A DNA stretch of 64,000 bases from Zoogloea sp. (GTDB lineage Bacteria; Pseudomonadota; Gammaproteobacteria; Burkholderiales; Rhodocyclaceae), in contig JADKKC010000007.1 in NCBI GenBank assembly GCA_016720685.1, positions 1-64,000 on the forward strand, given 5' to 3'. Position numbers and translations under genes: made by a program. Shown here one piece after another: positions 1 to 8,303 of the stretch. The notes beneath the pieces are model-generated. The model was not told the origin of the DNA and ran no database searches. It worked only from the letters and a program-made list of their open reading frames with translations. Positions within the stretch are counted from its first letter, which is position 1. Every line of letters begins with the position of its first letter.

Positions 1-405
1 TAGCGCCCGTATCACGGGCAACATGCTCAGGGTTGAGCGAGCCATCGGGGCGGGAGTGAAATGAGTCACGCTGTTGCCAGGCAGTTCCAGCCGCAACTCT
101 GAAATAAATGTTGTCCCCACAACTTTGCTTCCGGCTGCCATTGCGGTACGGCTTCTTAGACTCAAACCGTGGGTCTCGGCCGTACTCGTCAAATGTCATT
201 GCCTCGGTGACCCGCATCGCATAGACCAGGTGCCCACCGCGTCGAACACTTCGATCATTGCTTCCGCTGCCAACCACCCAATCACCAATGTTAGCGCTTC
301 TTCGGATACTGGGTTTGCAAGTCGCGAGCGTGCAGTAGCTGTAGAAGGGGTTGGGCGCAAAACCACTGTCGTACCGCACGACATAGGAGAGTGAATGCGT
401 GTCAT
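1..405 (-). CDS. Nmad2-domain protein (nucleotide modification associated), partial, frameshifted
   Basis: The gene runs off the left edge of the window. The minus-strand frame reads YVVRYDSGFAPNPF, then CTLATCKPSIRRSANIGDWV, GHLVYAMRVTEAMTFDEY and later GDNIYFRVAAG, which I recognise as the Nmad2 fold (nucleotide modification associated domain 2). An ATG at 405 overlaps the stop of the upstream TIR gene as TGATG, the usual sign of translational coupling, but after six codons (MTRIHS) the reading frame must shift to reach YVVRYD. A duplicated TC in the CTCTCC tract at 386-391 would explain this. A GTG at 445 in the correct frame is a possible alternative start that needs no shift. The Nmad2 assignment is from memory of the family; catalytic role unknown. 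Confidence 0.6.
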
Positions 406-872
406 CAGCAGGGATGCCGCTTGAGTGGAACCGGATCGCAGGCACCGCCGTCCGGCTTTTCCCACGAATCTTTTCCGTTGATCGCGTCAATGATTGAATC
501 ACCGTTCCACCCAACCAAGGCATCCGCATGTTCTTTCAGCGCATCCGGCAGGTCGCATTCCTTTTCGCCGTGCTCCCAAACACCAACTATGCGCTTGCCT
601 TGTTTGGCCGCATATTCGATTTCCCAATTGACCCAATCGCTGTTCCTGGTTTGGGGGGAGACATAGCAGATGAACACCCCAGCCCAATTGATGGCAGGCG
701 CAAGGATCTGCGTCTTGATGTAGTGCTCATCAGTGGCATTGTTGAACTTTCCGGTGTGGATGGAGGAATCCCGGACTTCCACCCCTTTCGGAGCCAACAA
801 ATCCTTTAGCTTCTGAAGCCCATGATCGTCCTTATGGACATGGCTGATGAATACGTTCCTTTTTTCTGCCAC
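405..872 (-). CDS. TIR-like (MTH538 / Thoeris ThsB-type) domain protein
   Basis: A 155-residue protein of the TIR-like family that includes ThsB of the Thoeris anti-phage system, where the TIR protein senses infection and makes an NAD-derived signal. Seen here: the first beta strand with VFISHVHKD (residues 7-15), the loop VEVRDSSIHTGKF, the strand WAGVFICYVSP, and the WVNWEIEYA helix with the conserved glutamate at about residue 84, followed by GKRIVGVWEHG. Start is GTG at 872, with GGAGGT a few bases upstream. The stop overlaps the next gene (Nmad2 domain) as TGATG, so the two are probably one operon. No thsA effector is visible in the window, so a complete Thoeris system cannot be claimed; the Nmad2 protein could be the partner. 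Confidence 0.75.
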   Translation of the reverse strand: MAEKRNVFISHVHKDDHGLQKLKDLLAPKGVEVRDSSIHTGKFNNATDEHYIKTQILAPAINWAGVFICYVSPQTRNSDWVNWEIEYAAKQGKRIVGVWEHGEKECDLPDALKEHADALVGWNGDSIIDAINGKDSWEKPDGGACDPVPLKRHPC

Positions 873-941
873 CTGACACCTCCATGGTTTCGCATGTTTT
901 GAAGATCCTAACCGGGTTTACCGCATTGCGTTCTACAAAAC

Positions 942-995
942 TCATCCAGCATACCTGGCTTCGATGACGGGGAGTGCCTGAATCACCGTGCGAAT
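942..995 (-). pseudogene. IS4-family transposase, C-terminal tail (left piece)
   Basis: The last 17 or so codons of an IS4-type transposase (TVIQALPVIEARYAG then TGA at 944-942). It is separated from the rest of its gene by the IS66 element. When the element and one copy of the 8-bp duplication are removed, the reading frame joins perfectly as LGLQKIRTVIQALPVIEARYAG across the site. Confidence 0.7.
988..995. repeat. 8-bp target site duplication of the IS66 element (left copy)
   Basis: GTGCGAAT directly abuts the left inverted repeat. The identical octamer occurs at 3452-3459 directly after the right inverted repeat. Eight base pairs is the duplication length known for the IS66 family. Confidence 0.93.
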
Positions 996-1026
996 GTAAG
1001 CGTTAAGCCTGCGGCGTGATTGCCGG

Positions 1027-2649
1027 CTATTTTCCGATGTTGTAGAGGTCGGAACGAAGCGGGTTGGCGGCGAAGTGGGTCTTCCACAGCCTGGGGGTGA
1101 GCAGGTGGACGTCGGCAGCGGGGTGTTGGCCGACGCGCTGAAGCACATCGACCAGGTAGTCGTAAGGATCGACGCCGTGCAGGCGGCAGGTGACGATGAG
1201 GCTCTGGACGATGCCGATATGCTTGGCGCCGAGTTCTGTCCAGGCGAACATCCATGCCTTCCGCCCCATTGGAATTGCCCTCAGCGCCCGCTCGAGGTGA
1301 TTGGTGTCGATGGGGACATCCGGATCGGTGAGGAAGACTTCCAGTCCGTTTCGTCGGTTTCGGGCGTAGGCCAGGGCCTTGGTGAACGGGCTGCTCGGTA
1401 GCAAGCCCTGGTTTTCAAACTGGCGGGCCACCCACTGGAAGAACATTTCGACCCGCGGTTTTGCGTGCGTCAGGCGGTAGTCGCGCTTCTTCTCGCCGGT
1501 GAGCTTCTTGTCGCGGATGTCGGCTTCGATGGCATAGAGCGCGCCGATGTGATCGAGCCCCTCGGCCACTGCGGTCGGCTCGGCATCCTTCGCTTCAAAT
1601 AGCTCTCGCCTGGCATGCGCCCAGCATTGGGCGTGGGTCAATCCGGTCTTCCTGGCGTAGTTCTCGTAGGCGCTGTAGCCGTCGGAGAGCAGCACCGCAC
1701 TTTGGGCCGGAGTGAGGCCGAGGGTCTTGACCACGCTGTCGGCGCGGCGGTTGTCGAAGAACGGGAAGCACACTTCGTCGAGTTCGCCATAGACGGGCCA
1801 GAAGTAGCCTTGCTTCATCTTGCCCGGGCCGTTCTGGCCGGCCTTGATCGGCGTCTCGTCCATGGCGATGACGCGCGAGGCGCGGATCGAGGCGAGCTGT
1901 GCGTCGTAGATCGGTTCGAGAGCAGGAGGACGCCTGCTGGCCCAGCTGAGTGAGCCAGGGCCGGCTCACCTGAAGCCGGCATCCAGGAGGCGTTGGTGCA
2001 CCCGATGGAACGGCAGGTGATAGGCCATCTTGTCCAGCAACAGGCCGGCGACGAAGCTCACGTCGGCGCGGCTGCCCTCGATCACGCCCACCGGCGCCGC
2101 CGGGCAGCTGATGAGTTGGGTGGCGACGCGCTTGACGATCGGGCGGACATACTTGATGACCACGTAGCTGCCCGGCCGCTGGGCGAGCCGGAAGCTTTCC
2201 TTGGTGCCGATGATTTCGTACTGCTCGGGGGTGAGCCCGGCGACCTCCGGGCTCGCCAGCTCGATCACCTCGATCGGGACGCGGGCTTCATCGAAGAAGC
2301 TGACCGACTCGGCCTTGGCATCCGGCGCCTTGGGCGAGTTCTTGCGGGAATGGGCGGCGACGCTGCGCTCAGGGGCATCCGGCGGCGTGCCGGTCTGCGC
2401 CAGCGAGAGCAGTTCCCCCAGGCTCATCTGCTCGGCAGGAGCGAGGACACTGCGCTTCTCGCTCTTCTGGCCGAAGATCTGACGCCGGAACCAGTCCACT
2501 TGGTGCTCAAGGCCGGCGATCTTCTGCTGCAATTGCCCCACATCCCGCGCGAGGGTGGCCCGATCGAGCGCCAGTTCGACCACCTGCGCGGGGCTGAAGC
2601 CGGCCGCTTCATCGAGCGTCGGGAGGGCTTGGCGGGGCATGGAGGACAT
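1027..2649 (-). pseudogene. tnpC: IS66 TnpC transposase, frameshifted
   Basis: The DDE transposase of the IS66 element, normally about 510-540 residues in one frame. The N-terminal part starts MSSMPRQALPTLDEAAG at 2649 and contains the leucine-rich segment and IFGQKSEKR motif; it stops at 1966 after HQRLLDAGFR. The central part (SRPWLTQLGQQA) is in a second frame, and the catalytic part (LEPIYDAQLASIRASRVIAM, MDETPIKAGQNGPGKMKQGY, through NHLERALRAIPMGRK) is in a third frame ending at 1027. At least two indels between about 1925 and 1975 are therefore needed to restore it. Whether these are real or sequencing errors cannot be told from one sequence. Confidence 0.85.
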
Positions 2650-2678
2650 GCCGCCATTATATTTCAAGCGGCTGTTGC

Positions 2679-3038
2679 TTATGGGTTTTGCGGCGTACTG
2701 GGAGGATGTTTGTAGCGCTTTCTGACGCACTTCGGCTCGATGCCTTCGAGCATCAGCTTGAGGCCGGTGTAGTCCATTTCGCGGCTCGCGACCTGGCGCC
2801 AGTCGGACAGGAAGCGGCCGGATTCGAGCCTCTTGGCCCAGATGCAAAAACCGGTGCGATCCCAGTACAGAACTTTTATGTGTGACGCTCGCCGGTTGAT
2901 AAACGCGAACAGATGGCCGGACAGCGGATCCTGCTGCAGGCCATGGCGTGCCAGTGCATACAGACCGTTGAAGGATTTACGCATATCGACCGGCTGGCCA
3001 TACAGATGGACCCGAACCTGCCCTTCGGGGAAGAACAT
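2679..3038 (-). CDS. tnpB: IS66 accessory protein TnpB
   Basis: A 119-residue protein of the IS66 Orf2 (TnpB) family, needed for transposition together with TnpA and TnpC. The family signature is clear: VRVHLYGQPVDMRKSFNGLY near the N-terminus, DPLSGHLFAFINRRASHIKV and LYWDRTGFCIWAKRLE in the middle. The ATG at 3038 overlaps the stop of tnpA by one base, the usual coupling in IS66 elements. Full length and open. Confidence 0.92.
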   Translation of the reverse strand: MFFPEGQVRVHLYGQPVDMRKSFNGLYALARHGLQQDPLSGHLFAFINRRASHIKVLYWDRTGFCIWAKRLESGRFLSDWRQVASREMDYTGLKLMLEGIEPKCVRKRYKHPPSTPQNP

Positions 3039-3304
3039 CAGCCGCGCACCAGATGCAGCACCACGCCGCCACCCAGATCGAGCGTCAGTTCAAGCCGCCC
3101 GGTGGGCACGGCGGTCTCATCCACTTCGCCTGCCGGCCTCAAGAGTCCCAGGTCGACAAAGTCCGACGTCGACTCCCGCGGCAGCGCCTGCTCGAGGCCG
3201 CCGCCCAGCAGGCGACGCCAGCGATAAAAGCTTGCGGTGCTGATCGACTCCCGCCGACAGAAATCCGCCACGCTCAGGCCGCTGCCGGCCTGGCGCCCGA
3301 TCAA
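3038..3304 (-). CDS. tnpA: IS66 accessory protein TnpA (HTH)
   Basis: A small helix-turn-helix protein of the IS66 element. It reads GSGLSVADFCRRESISTASF followed by YRWRRLLGG, the typical IS66 TnpA HTH. The only initiation codon in this frame close to the HTH is TTG at 3304. The same frame is open further upstream and encodes RWRQRDAGQWQALIGRQ, which matches the usual N-terminus of the family, while the nearest ATG codons (3376, 3361) are in another frame. So either TTG is used or a frameshift near 3345 has separated the normal start. Confidence 0.75.
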   Translation of the reverse strand: MIGRQAGSGLSVADFCRRESISTASFYRWRRLLGGGLEQALPRESTSDFVDLGLLRPAGEVDETAVPTGRLELTLDLGGGVVLHLVRG

Positions 3305-3451
3305 CGCCTGCCACTGCCCTGCATCACGCTGGCGCCAGCGCTCCGTTCCGCCTTTCCTGCCATTTCCAGGCCTCCCATGATCAATTGAAGATGGAAGGAA
3401 TTCTCCGGAACGGAATGCGCGGGGGAAGAACGCTGCTGGCTTAACGCTTAC

Positions 3452-3459
3452 GTGCGAAT
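3452..3459. repeat. 8-bp target site duplication of the IS66 element (right copy)
   Basis: GTGCGAAT, identical to 988-995. Confidence 0.93.
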
Positions 3460-3690
3460 CTTCTGCAGCCCAAGCCAGATGCTCTTGACGCCCGGCTCGC
3501 CGTCGCCCTTGCGCCCGATGAAGCCGCCGAGCATGGCGATCAGGCGCAGGACCTGATTAAACTTGGGTTTGGGCGGTGGGCGTTTGCCGTGCAGCGCGTA
3601 AGCGACGCGAATCTCGTCGGCCTCGAACCAGGGCAATCGCACCTGGACGTCATGATGCGCTTGCCGCATTAAACGCTCGAAAGTAAGTAT
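3452..3690 (-). pseudogene. IS4-family transposase, C-terminal region (right piece)
   Basis: Reads leftward as LPWFEADEIRVAYAL, then PKFNQVLRLIAMLGGFIGRK and GDGEPGVKSIWLGLQKIR, the C-terminal signature of IS4 (IS50-type) transposases. The IS66 element interrupts it at 3451/3452. Upstream, the gene is cut at about 3690 by the terminal hairpin of the IS200/IS605 element, so the catalytic N-terminal two-thirds is missing. The octamer GTGCGAAT at 3452-3459 is the right copy of the IS66 target duplication. Confidence 0.75.
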
Positions 3691-4286
3691 CCCCCGGCAA
3701 AGCCGGGGGCTTTAGTTTGTTAGCCCCTCAAAGGGGCAGCCAAGTGCGCCGCCTGAAGGCGGCCGTCACATGCCCAACTTCAGTTGGTCGTAATGCTCGT
3801 CTTCCTTCTCTTGATGCCGGATGTAGGCCCGAACCATCTCCTCGTCCAGCCCAACCGTTGGAAACAAAGTACCCTCTGGCCCAGAAGTTCTCACCCCCGA
3901 AGTTCCGGCTTCGCCCATTGAACCGACGCGCGATCGAGATCGCGCTCTTCTATGATGTAACCCACCACGTTTGCCACCGAGTATTTCGGTGGAATGCTGA
4001 TACACATGTGAATGTGGTCACTCATCAGGTGTCCTTCCAAAATCCTGCATTCCTTCTGACCAGCCAACTCATGCAGTACCTCACCGAGGTGCTTGCGAAT
4101 CGCCCCGAAGATCAGCTTCTTCCTCTTCTTCGGGATGAATACCACGTGATACTTGCAGTCCCATTTCGTGTGGCTCAGGCTCTGATAATCTTGCACCGGA
4201 AACTCCTATCTCTTGGTCGAGACAGAAGCTTCTAGGTCACCGTGTCACACGGTCAAACCTCGTGAGTCCCCCGGCAAAGCCGGGGG
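3691..4286 (-). mobile_element. IS200/IS605-family insertion sequence
   Basis: A short element of about 600 bp bounded by two identical copies of a hairpin: a 19-nt sequence with stem CCCCCGGC and loop AAA at 3691-3709 and again at 4268-4286, in the same orientation. Further small hairpins lie just inside (AGCCCCTCAAAGGGGCAGC near 3721). Subterminal hairpins instead of terminal inverted repeats, no target duplication, and a single Y1-transposase gene are the hallmarks of IS200/IS605 elements. It has removed or displaced the upstream part of the IS4 transposase. Confidence 0.8.
3766..4196 (-). pseudogene. tnpA: IS200/IS605 TnpA Y1 transposase, frameshifted
   Basis: Begins MQDYQSLSHTKWDCKYHVVF and contains the HUH signature as HLMSDHIHMCISIPPKYS, typical of Y1 single-strand transposases. 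The first frame ends at 3891. The middle part (SAISIARRFNGRSRNFGGEN, FWARGYFVS) is in a second frame and the C-terminal helix (TVGLDEEMVRAYIRHQEKED through YDQLKLGM, stop at 3766), which carries the catalytic tyrosine region, is in a third. Two indels, near 3955 and 3865, are required to rebuild the usual protein of about 143 residues. Confidence 0.82.
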
Positions 4287-4432
4287 ATTACCGGGTTTAT
4301 TTAGGCAAAATTGCCGGTTTCGGTCTGCTACAGGTGCGCTTGTCGGTTGTTGAAAGAGGCCAGTACATCCCCAGGGGGCTCTTTGTTGCCTAAAAATTAA
4401 GCAGTTTTGTGGCCGCACCGTGATCTATGACA

Positions 4433-5212
4433 TTAAGGTGCGATTACCCTGGCGAGTCCATACGCACGCGCAATACGAGCAGCCAAGTCTGTAGCAGTAA
4501 CATCTCCAAGCCTCAGCGTCTTTGGGTCGATGGAGTCATCGGCCCTCAGTGCATCTAGAAAACGCGAGAGGTCATCGGCGATTCGTGCGGTCACCTCGAT
4601 GCGCGTGTCTTGCGCCAGCAGTTGCGACAGGCGAAGCACATCGTTGAGGTGCTTCCGCACGTCTTTCGAGTCGACGGCTTCCCCCTCCTCTTTCCTAGCG
4701 GAAAGCTCCAGCCAGGCGACGGCCTTCAACGGGATCAGGCGATCCTCTCCAACCCATGGCAGACCCGCCACGACGCGTCGCCCTCCCATGATGAAGTCGT
4801 AGTAGTCAGTATCCAACAGGATCGCGGACAGACTGGACACCGCCTCATCCAGAGGGATCGGCGTCAACTGGCTACCCTCGGCGATTTCGAGTCCATCAGG
4901 TGTTCGCGCAAACAGTTCCACCATGAAAGGAAAGCTCGAGTCAGCCGGCTTCTGGAATCGATAGAAGACCGGCTTGCCCGTATCGCTCGCCTGACGGATG
5001 CCGTACCCACCGGCTTCAACAAAGCGCCAGAACGTCTGCCCAAACTGAGGCGTCAGCGCCTCCACGTGCAACACAATGTCGAGATCTTTGGTCGCACGAA
5101 AATCCAACCCCGCGTCTTCCATGGTGAGACTTGCCGCGGTCCCTCCAATCAACACGTACTGATCAACGTAGTCCGCGAACCAGCTCTGGAACACGTCCAG
5201 TCCCTTCACCAT
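4433..5212 (-). CDS. AbiEii/AbiGii-type nucleotidyltransferase toxin
   Basis: A 259-residue protein with the nucleotidyltransferase core of type IV toxin-antitoxin toxins: LIGGTAASLT (residues 21-30) containing the GG[S/T] motif, then TKDLDIVLHV with the DxD metal-binding pair at about 43-45. In this family the toxin transfers nucleotides to target RNAs, often tRNA, and pairs with an AbiEi-like regulator; the system can abort phage infection. The ATG at 5212 overlaps the end of the upstream regulator gene by 7 bp (ATGGTGA), so the pair is one coupled operon with the usual regulator-first order. The gene is open and looks intact. Confidence 0.8.
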   Translation of the reverse strand: MVKGLDVFQSWFADYVDQYVLIGGTAASLTMEDAGLDFRATKDLDIVLHVEALTPQFGQTFWRFVEAGGYGIRQASDTGKPVFYRFQKPADSSFPFMVELFARTPDGLEIAEGSQLTPIPLDEAVSSLSAILLDTDYYDFIMGGRRVVAGLPWVGEDRLIPLKAVAWLELSARKEEGEAVDSKDVRKHLNDVLRLSQLLAQDTRIEVTARIADDLSRFLDALRADDSIDPKTLRLGDVTATDLAARIARAYGLARVIAP

Positions 5213-6200
5213 GGCAGGGTCTCCATCAATTCATCGAGCGCCGACTGAACCCGTTCATCGCTCGTGGCTTGCAAACTGAGCCATAGCGACAATGGGTCGA
5301 CGTAAGGGCTGCTTTCCAGAACGCCTGGGTTGTAGGCCCATATTTGCATCTCGCTTGCGCCGGCATCAGGCCCTGGGAGTTCCTTCCATCCACTTTGAAG
5401 CGCGGCCTTCCACCCAGCCAGGTCGAAGGCAAAGCAGGTGGTCCGAGGTGCAGTTAACATGGATTGTGCGGCCAACGCGCTCAGCCCCGCCCGCCTGACC
5501 GAGGGGGCTTGCTCAGGCACAGGCGACAACGCCCATACCGTGCGCTTGATCGGCGACCGGAGTCTGGGACGAATGCGTTCCCAGGTTTCTCGTGGCCCGT
5601 GAATGAACTTCAGTTGTCGCGAACGGCCAGCGACCTGAACATCGGCAATGCCAGTACCCGCGATCTCTCTGGTGGCTCGTGACCATGTCATCGCGGTATA
5701 GCCTAGCCCCCTCGCCAATCCCGGTGCTTCACATTCATCACGCCACGGGTGCTGCATCAAGGTTGCTATCACGATGGCCTGCGCTGATGGGCTCAGGGCA
5801 TCTTGACCCACCGGGCGCGGCTTACGGAAGTGCTCCCGGAGATCAAGACCCAAGTCCGGCAAATAGAGCTGATTGCCCGGAACAAGAAAAGGCACGTGAT
5901 GCTCGATCAAGCGTTTGCGCTCATAAGAAGCCATCGCGGAAGCAACGTAGACCACTGGTAACCCAGTGATCGCCTCCATTTTGAAGCTGCGTTCGCACGT
6001 TTGCAAGAGGAAGCTTTTCATCTGCGCGCTGAATTGCCATCAACAAGCGCGTGCCTCGCGGGCCAAGCTCTCGGACGTCGTAAGCATCTCTAAGAAAGTA
6101 AGGGCAGCGACTCCACTCCGGCGTAAGGGCGAATCTCCACCTCCCGGATGGGTAGGACCTCGGTCAGATACTCCTTAACGGCGATGTTGAGCTGTTCCAT
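5206..6200 (-). pseudogene. AbiEi-like transcriptional regulator/antitoxin, apparent frameshifts
   Basis: The cognate regulator of the downstream nucleotidyltransferase toxin. Most of it is one open frame ending at 5206 and contains YVASAMASYERKRLIEHHVP, FLVPGNQLYLPDLGLDLREH and a winged-helix region. The expected N-terminus lies in other frames upstream: an ATG at 6200 begins MEQLNIAVKEYLTEVLPIRE and runs into a stop near 6090; the next segment FLRDAYDVRELGPRGTRLLM is shifted; and the main frame is joined near 5977. One extra base in CCCTTAC and another step near CTTCAAAATGG would give a single protein of about 330 residues. As given, a shorter product could start at the ATG at 6021 or 5979. 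Confidence 0.7.
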
Positions 6201-6224
6201 ACGATATTTATAACACAATTACGC

Positions 6225-6249
6225 ACGATAACAACGCAACAGTTATCGT
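6225..6249. promoter_or_regulatory. Inverted repeat operator candidate upstream of the toxin-antitoxin operon
   Basis: ACGATAAC (6225-6232) and GTTATCGT (6242-6249) are perfect inverted repeats separated by 9 bases, 25 bp upstream of the regulator ATG at 6200. AbiEi-type regulators are known to repress their own operon by binding inverted repeats at the promoter, so this is a natural operator. The AT-rich TTATAAAT at about 6203-6212 on the minus strand could be the -10 element. Confidence 0.55.
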
Positions 6250-6260
6250 ACCATGTCTGG

Positions 6261-7252
6261 TTATAAAAGGTGGTGATGATCGAGCACCACACATCGTTCC
6301 ATTATTTTGGAACTTGACTTTATGACCTCAGCCATCCGAATACTCCGTTGGGTGTAGGGCCCGCAGTTGGCGGCGGCGACGATCAAACGCGTATGCAGTG
6401 TGCTGAGATGGAATCGGCGGTTGAATCGATAAGCAAAAGCCGCGAGGTACGGGCCTGCGTACTTTCGGAAAGCGAATGCGTGGTAACTCCCGCTCAGGCT
6501 GGTCTTGAGGTTACCCAGCACGGTGTTGATCCACTTGAAAGGGCAGCTTGCTTTGCGCCGACGAGGGGGGGGGGCGGGCATCGGGCCGGCCGGCTGGTAA
6601 AGCAGGCCAGCCCGTCGGAAAACACGGTACACCCCGGCGCCAGGCTGGACTGGGCCCACTGCCCGATGGCCTTGAGGCTGAAGCCGGAGACGGGGGTGAG
6701 TTTAATGCGCAGCGGATGGCCGTCATCGCTGAGCGAGACGGCGGCGACGAAAGGGACCTTGTTCTCCGAGCCACGACCGACCTTGCCGCCGCTACGCTCA
6801 CCGCCCAGGTAGGCATCATCGACCTGTACCTGGCCTTCGAGAACATACCGCGCCTCGCGTTGTGCCATCGCGCACATCAACTTGTGGTGGATCAACCAGG
6901 CCGTCGGGTAGCTCACCCCCAGTTGTCGCATGAGCGCGAGCGCCGACAGCCCGGTCTTGGCCTGGCTGATAAGGTAGATCGCGAGAAACCAGACGGTCAG
7001 GGCCAGTTTGCTGCTCTGCATCACGGTGCCCGCGATCAGCGAGGTCTGATGCCGACAGGCTTGGCACTGAAAAAGCGGATGGGTTCGCCCGCGCACCCTG
7101 CTGTAGGCGGCCCCATCGCAGCGCGGACAACGAAACCCGGTCGGCCAGCGCGCGTGCTCCAAGGCCGCCGCGCACTGAGACTCGGTACCGTAGCGCTTGA
7201 GAAATGCGGGCATCGACAGGCCGGGCTGAAACTGAATTCGGTTCATTGCCAT
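6261..7252 (-). pseudogene. IS1595-family transposase, frameshifted
   Basis: The N-terminal part reads PAFLKRYGTESQCAAALEHA, then a zinc-ribbon CPRCDG...CQAC and the catalytic segment VQVDDAYLGGERSGG, typical of IS1595-type DDE transposases. The first frame ends at 6494. The C-terminal part (FKWINTVLGNLKTSLSGSYH, then FRKYAGPYLAAFAYRFNRRF, ending LHTRLIVAAANCGPYTQ) is in another frame that ends at 6261. The shift lies between about 6515 and 6600; a run of ten G at 6565-6574 is within this interval. Start ATG at 7252 has GAGGTGG a few bases upstream. I could not define terminal inverted repeats or a target duplication with confidence. Confidence 0.82.
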
Positions 7253-7469
7253 GGTTCCACCTCACGTCAGGTTGGCTGTATTTATTTACACCGTAGACCG
7301 TGAAGCCAGGGTTGACCAGCTTGGCTGAGCATTGTTGCTAATCAAGAGAGGGATTGAAGCCGCATGGCCGTGACGGCAAAGGCTGCTCGGGGCGTAGCCC
7401 GAATGCCCGGCGGCGTGCGCCGACACACCCTGGCCGTTTCTCGCTTATCGATTGGTCTCTGCGATGCGC

Positions 7470-8303
7470 CTACGGCCGCGCAATACGGAAGGCTGAGTTC
7501 GCCCCCCAGGTGGCCACCGTCAAACTGCCATCGGGTGCGAGCGCCAGCCCCACCGGACTGCTCAGGCCATCGACAATCACCGTCCGCCGGCCATTGCGAT
7601 CCATTCTGCTGACAGTCGTACCTCCGTAGTCCACGACATAGGCTGAATCAGCACCTGCTCGCACGATACCGGGTCCGGGGTTTCCCAAGTCGGTATTGAT
7701 GGTGCGGGCCTTGACACCGCCTGAGACCAGCGAAATACCTCCGGCGATATTGCTCACCAGCAGATCCCCGTTAGGAAGTTCGACTGCGCCCACTGGTGTT
7801 TGCAATCCTTCGGCTGCCACGTCGATTTTTCCATCTGGATGCGCGGCCAGAATTTGGTTGGTTCGCCGGTTGGCGATTAACAACCGCCCCCTCGCATCAA
7901 AGGACAAACCAGCAGGTGTCGCCAGTCCCCGCACAAAAACGCTTCGCTCTCCACGCGGCGTGAAGCGCCAGACCAAATCCTCGCTGTAGGACGCCACGTA
8001 GATGTCGCCCGTCGGCGAGATAGCCAAGCCCGACGGCCCGCTCAAACCCTCGGCAAAAACGCTGCGCTGCCCACCTGGCGCGAATTTCAGCACCGTACCG
8101 CCCGACCAATTGGCGACGTACAAATTGCCGCTGGCGTCGTAGGCCATGCCGACGGGCGAACTCAACCCATCATGGAGGAGAGTAGGCCGCTGCCGTTCCA
8201 TACCTTGGGTGATGGGAGCTGCATCCGCGTGTGCGACGCTTGCGGGAATAGCGGCACCGGCAACACACAGCGTCAAGCCCGCACAGGAAATGATCCGCTT
8301 CAT
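7470..8303 (-). CDS. Exported NHL/SMP-30-type beta-propeller protein
   Basis: A 277-residue protein with an N-terminal signal peptide (MKRIISCAGLTLCVAGAA, cleavage probably after VAHA). The rest is a series of about six repeats of the form GLSSPVGMAYDASGNLYVAN, GLSGPSGLAISPTGDIYVAS, GLATPAGLSFDARGRLLIAN, the pattern of NHL or SMP-30/gluconolactonase propellers. Likely periplasmic; substrate unknown. The ATG at 8303 overlaps the stop of the upstream carboxymuconolactone-decarboxylase-like gene by four bases (ATGA), so it is the third gene of the merR operon. Confidence 0.8.
   Translation of the reverse strand: MKRIISCAGLTLCVAGAAIPASVAHADAAPITQGMERQRPTLLHDGLSSPVGMAYDASGNLYVANWSGGTVLKFAPGGQRSVFAEGLSGPSGLAISPTGDIYVASYSEDLVWRFTPRGERSVFVRGLATPAGLSFDARGRLLIANRRTNQILAAHPDGKIDVAAEGLQTPVGAVELPNGDLLVSNIAGGISLVSGGVKARTINTDLGNPGPGIVRAGADSAYVVDYGGTTVSRMDRNGRRTVIVDGLSSPVGLALAPDGSLTVATWGANSAFRIARP

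Larger units (their letters stand above)
996..3451 (-). mobile_element. IS66-family insertion sequence, 2,456 bp
   Basis: A complete IS66-type element. Its ends are inverted repeats: GTAAGCGTTAAGCC at 996-1009 and the exact reverse complement GGCTTAACGCTTAC at 3438-3451. It is bounded by the octamer GTGCGAAT on both sides. It carries the three genes typical of the family (tnpA, tnpB, tnpC), all read leftward. It landed in an older IS4-family transposase gene whose two pieces flank it. The exact duplication implies a single simple transposition event with no later rearrangement. tnpC carries apparent frameshifts, so the copy may no longer be active. Confidence 0.93.

Noticed and set aside
52..62. 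GGGAGTGAAAT, also found at the 3' end of guaA (10641-10651, minus strand), as a possible island att repeat
   Set aside because: The match is only 11 bp, lies inside the Nmad2 coding frame and is in inverted orientation, whereas att copies should be direct repeats near the island edges.
405..872. Complete Thoeris system
   Set aside because: Only a ThsB-like gene is present; no ThsA (SIR2/SLOG or other effector) is in the window.
6240..7340. Precise ends and target duplication of the IS1595-type element
   Set aside because: Candidate ends (GGTTATAAAA near 6260, GGTGTAAATAAATACAG near 7290 minus) are too weakly similar, and the flanking octamers do not match.
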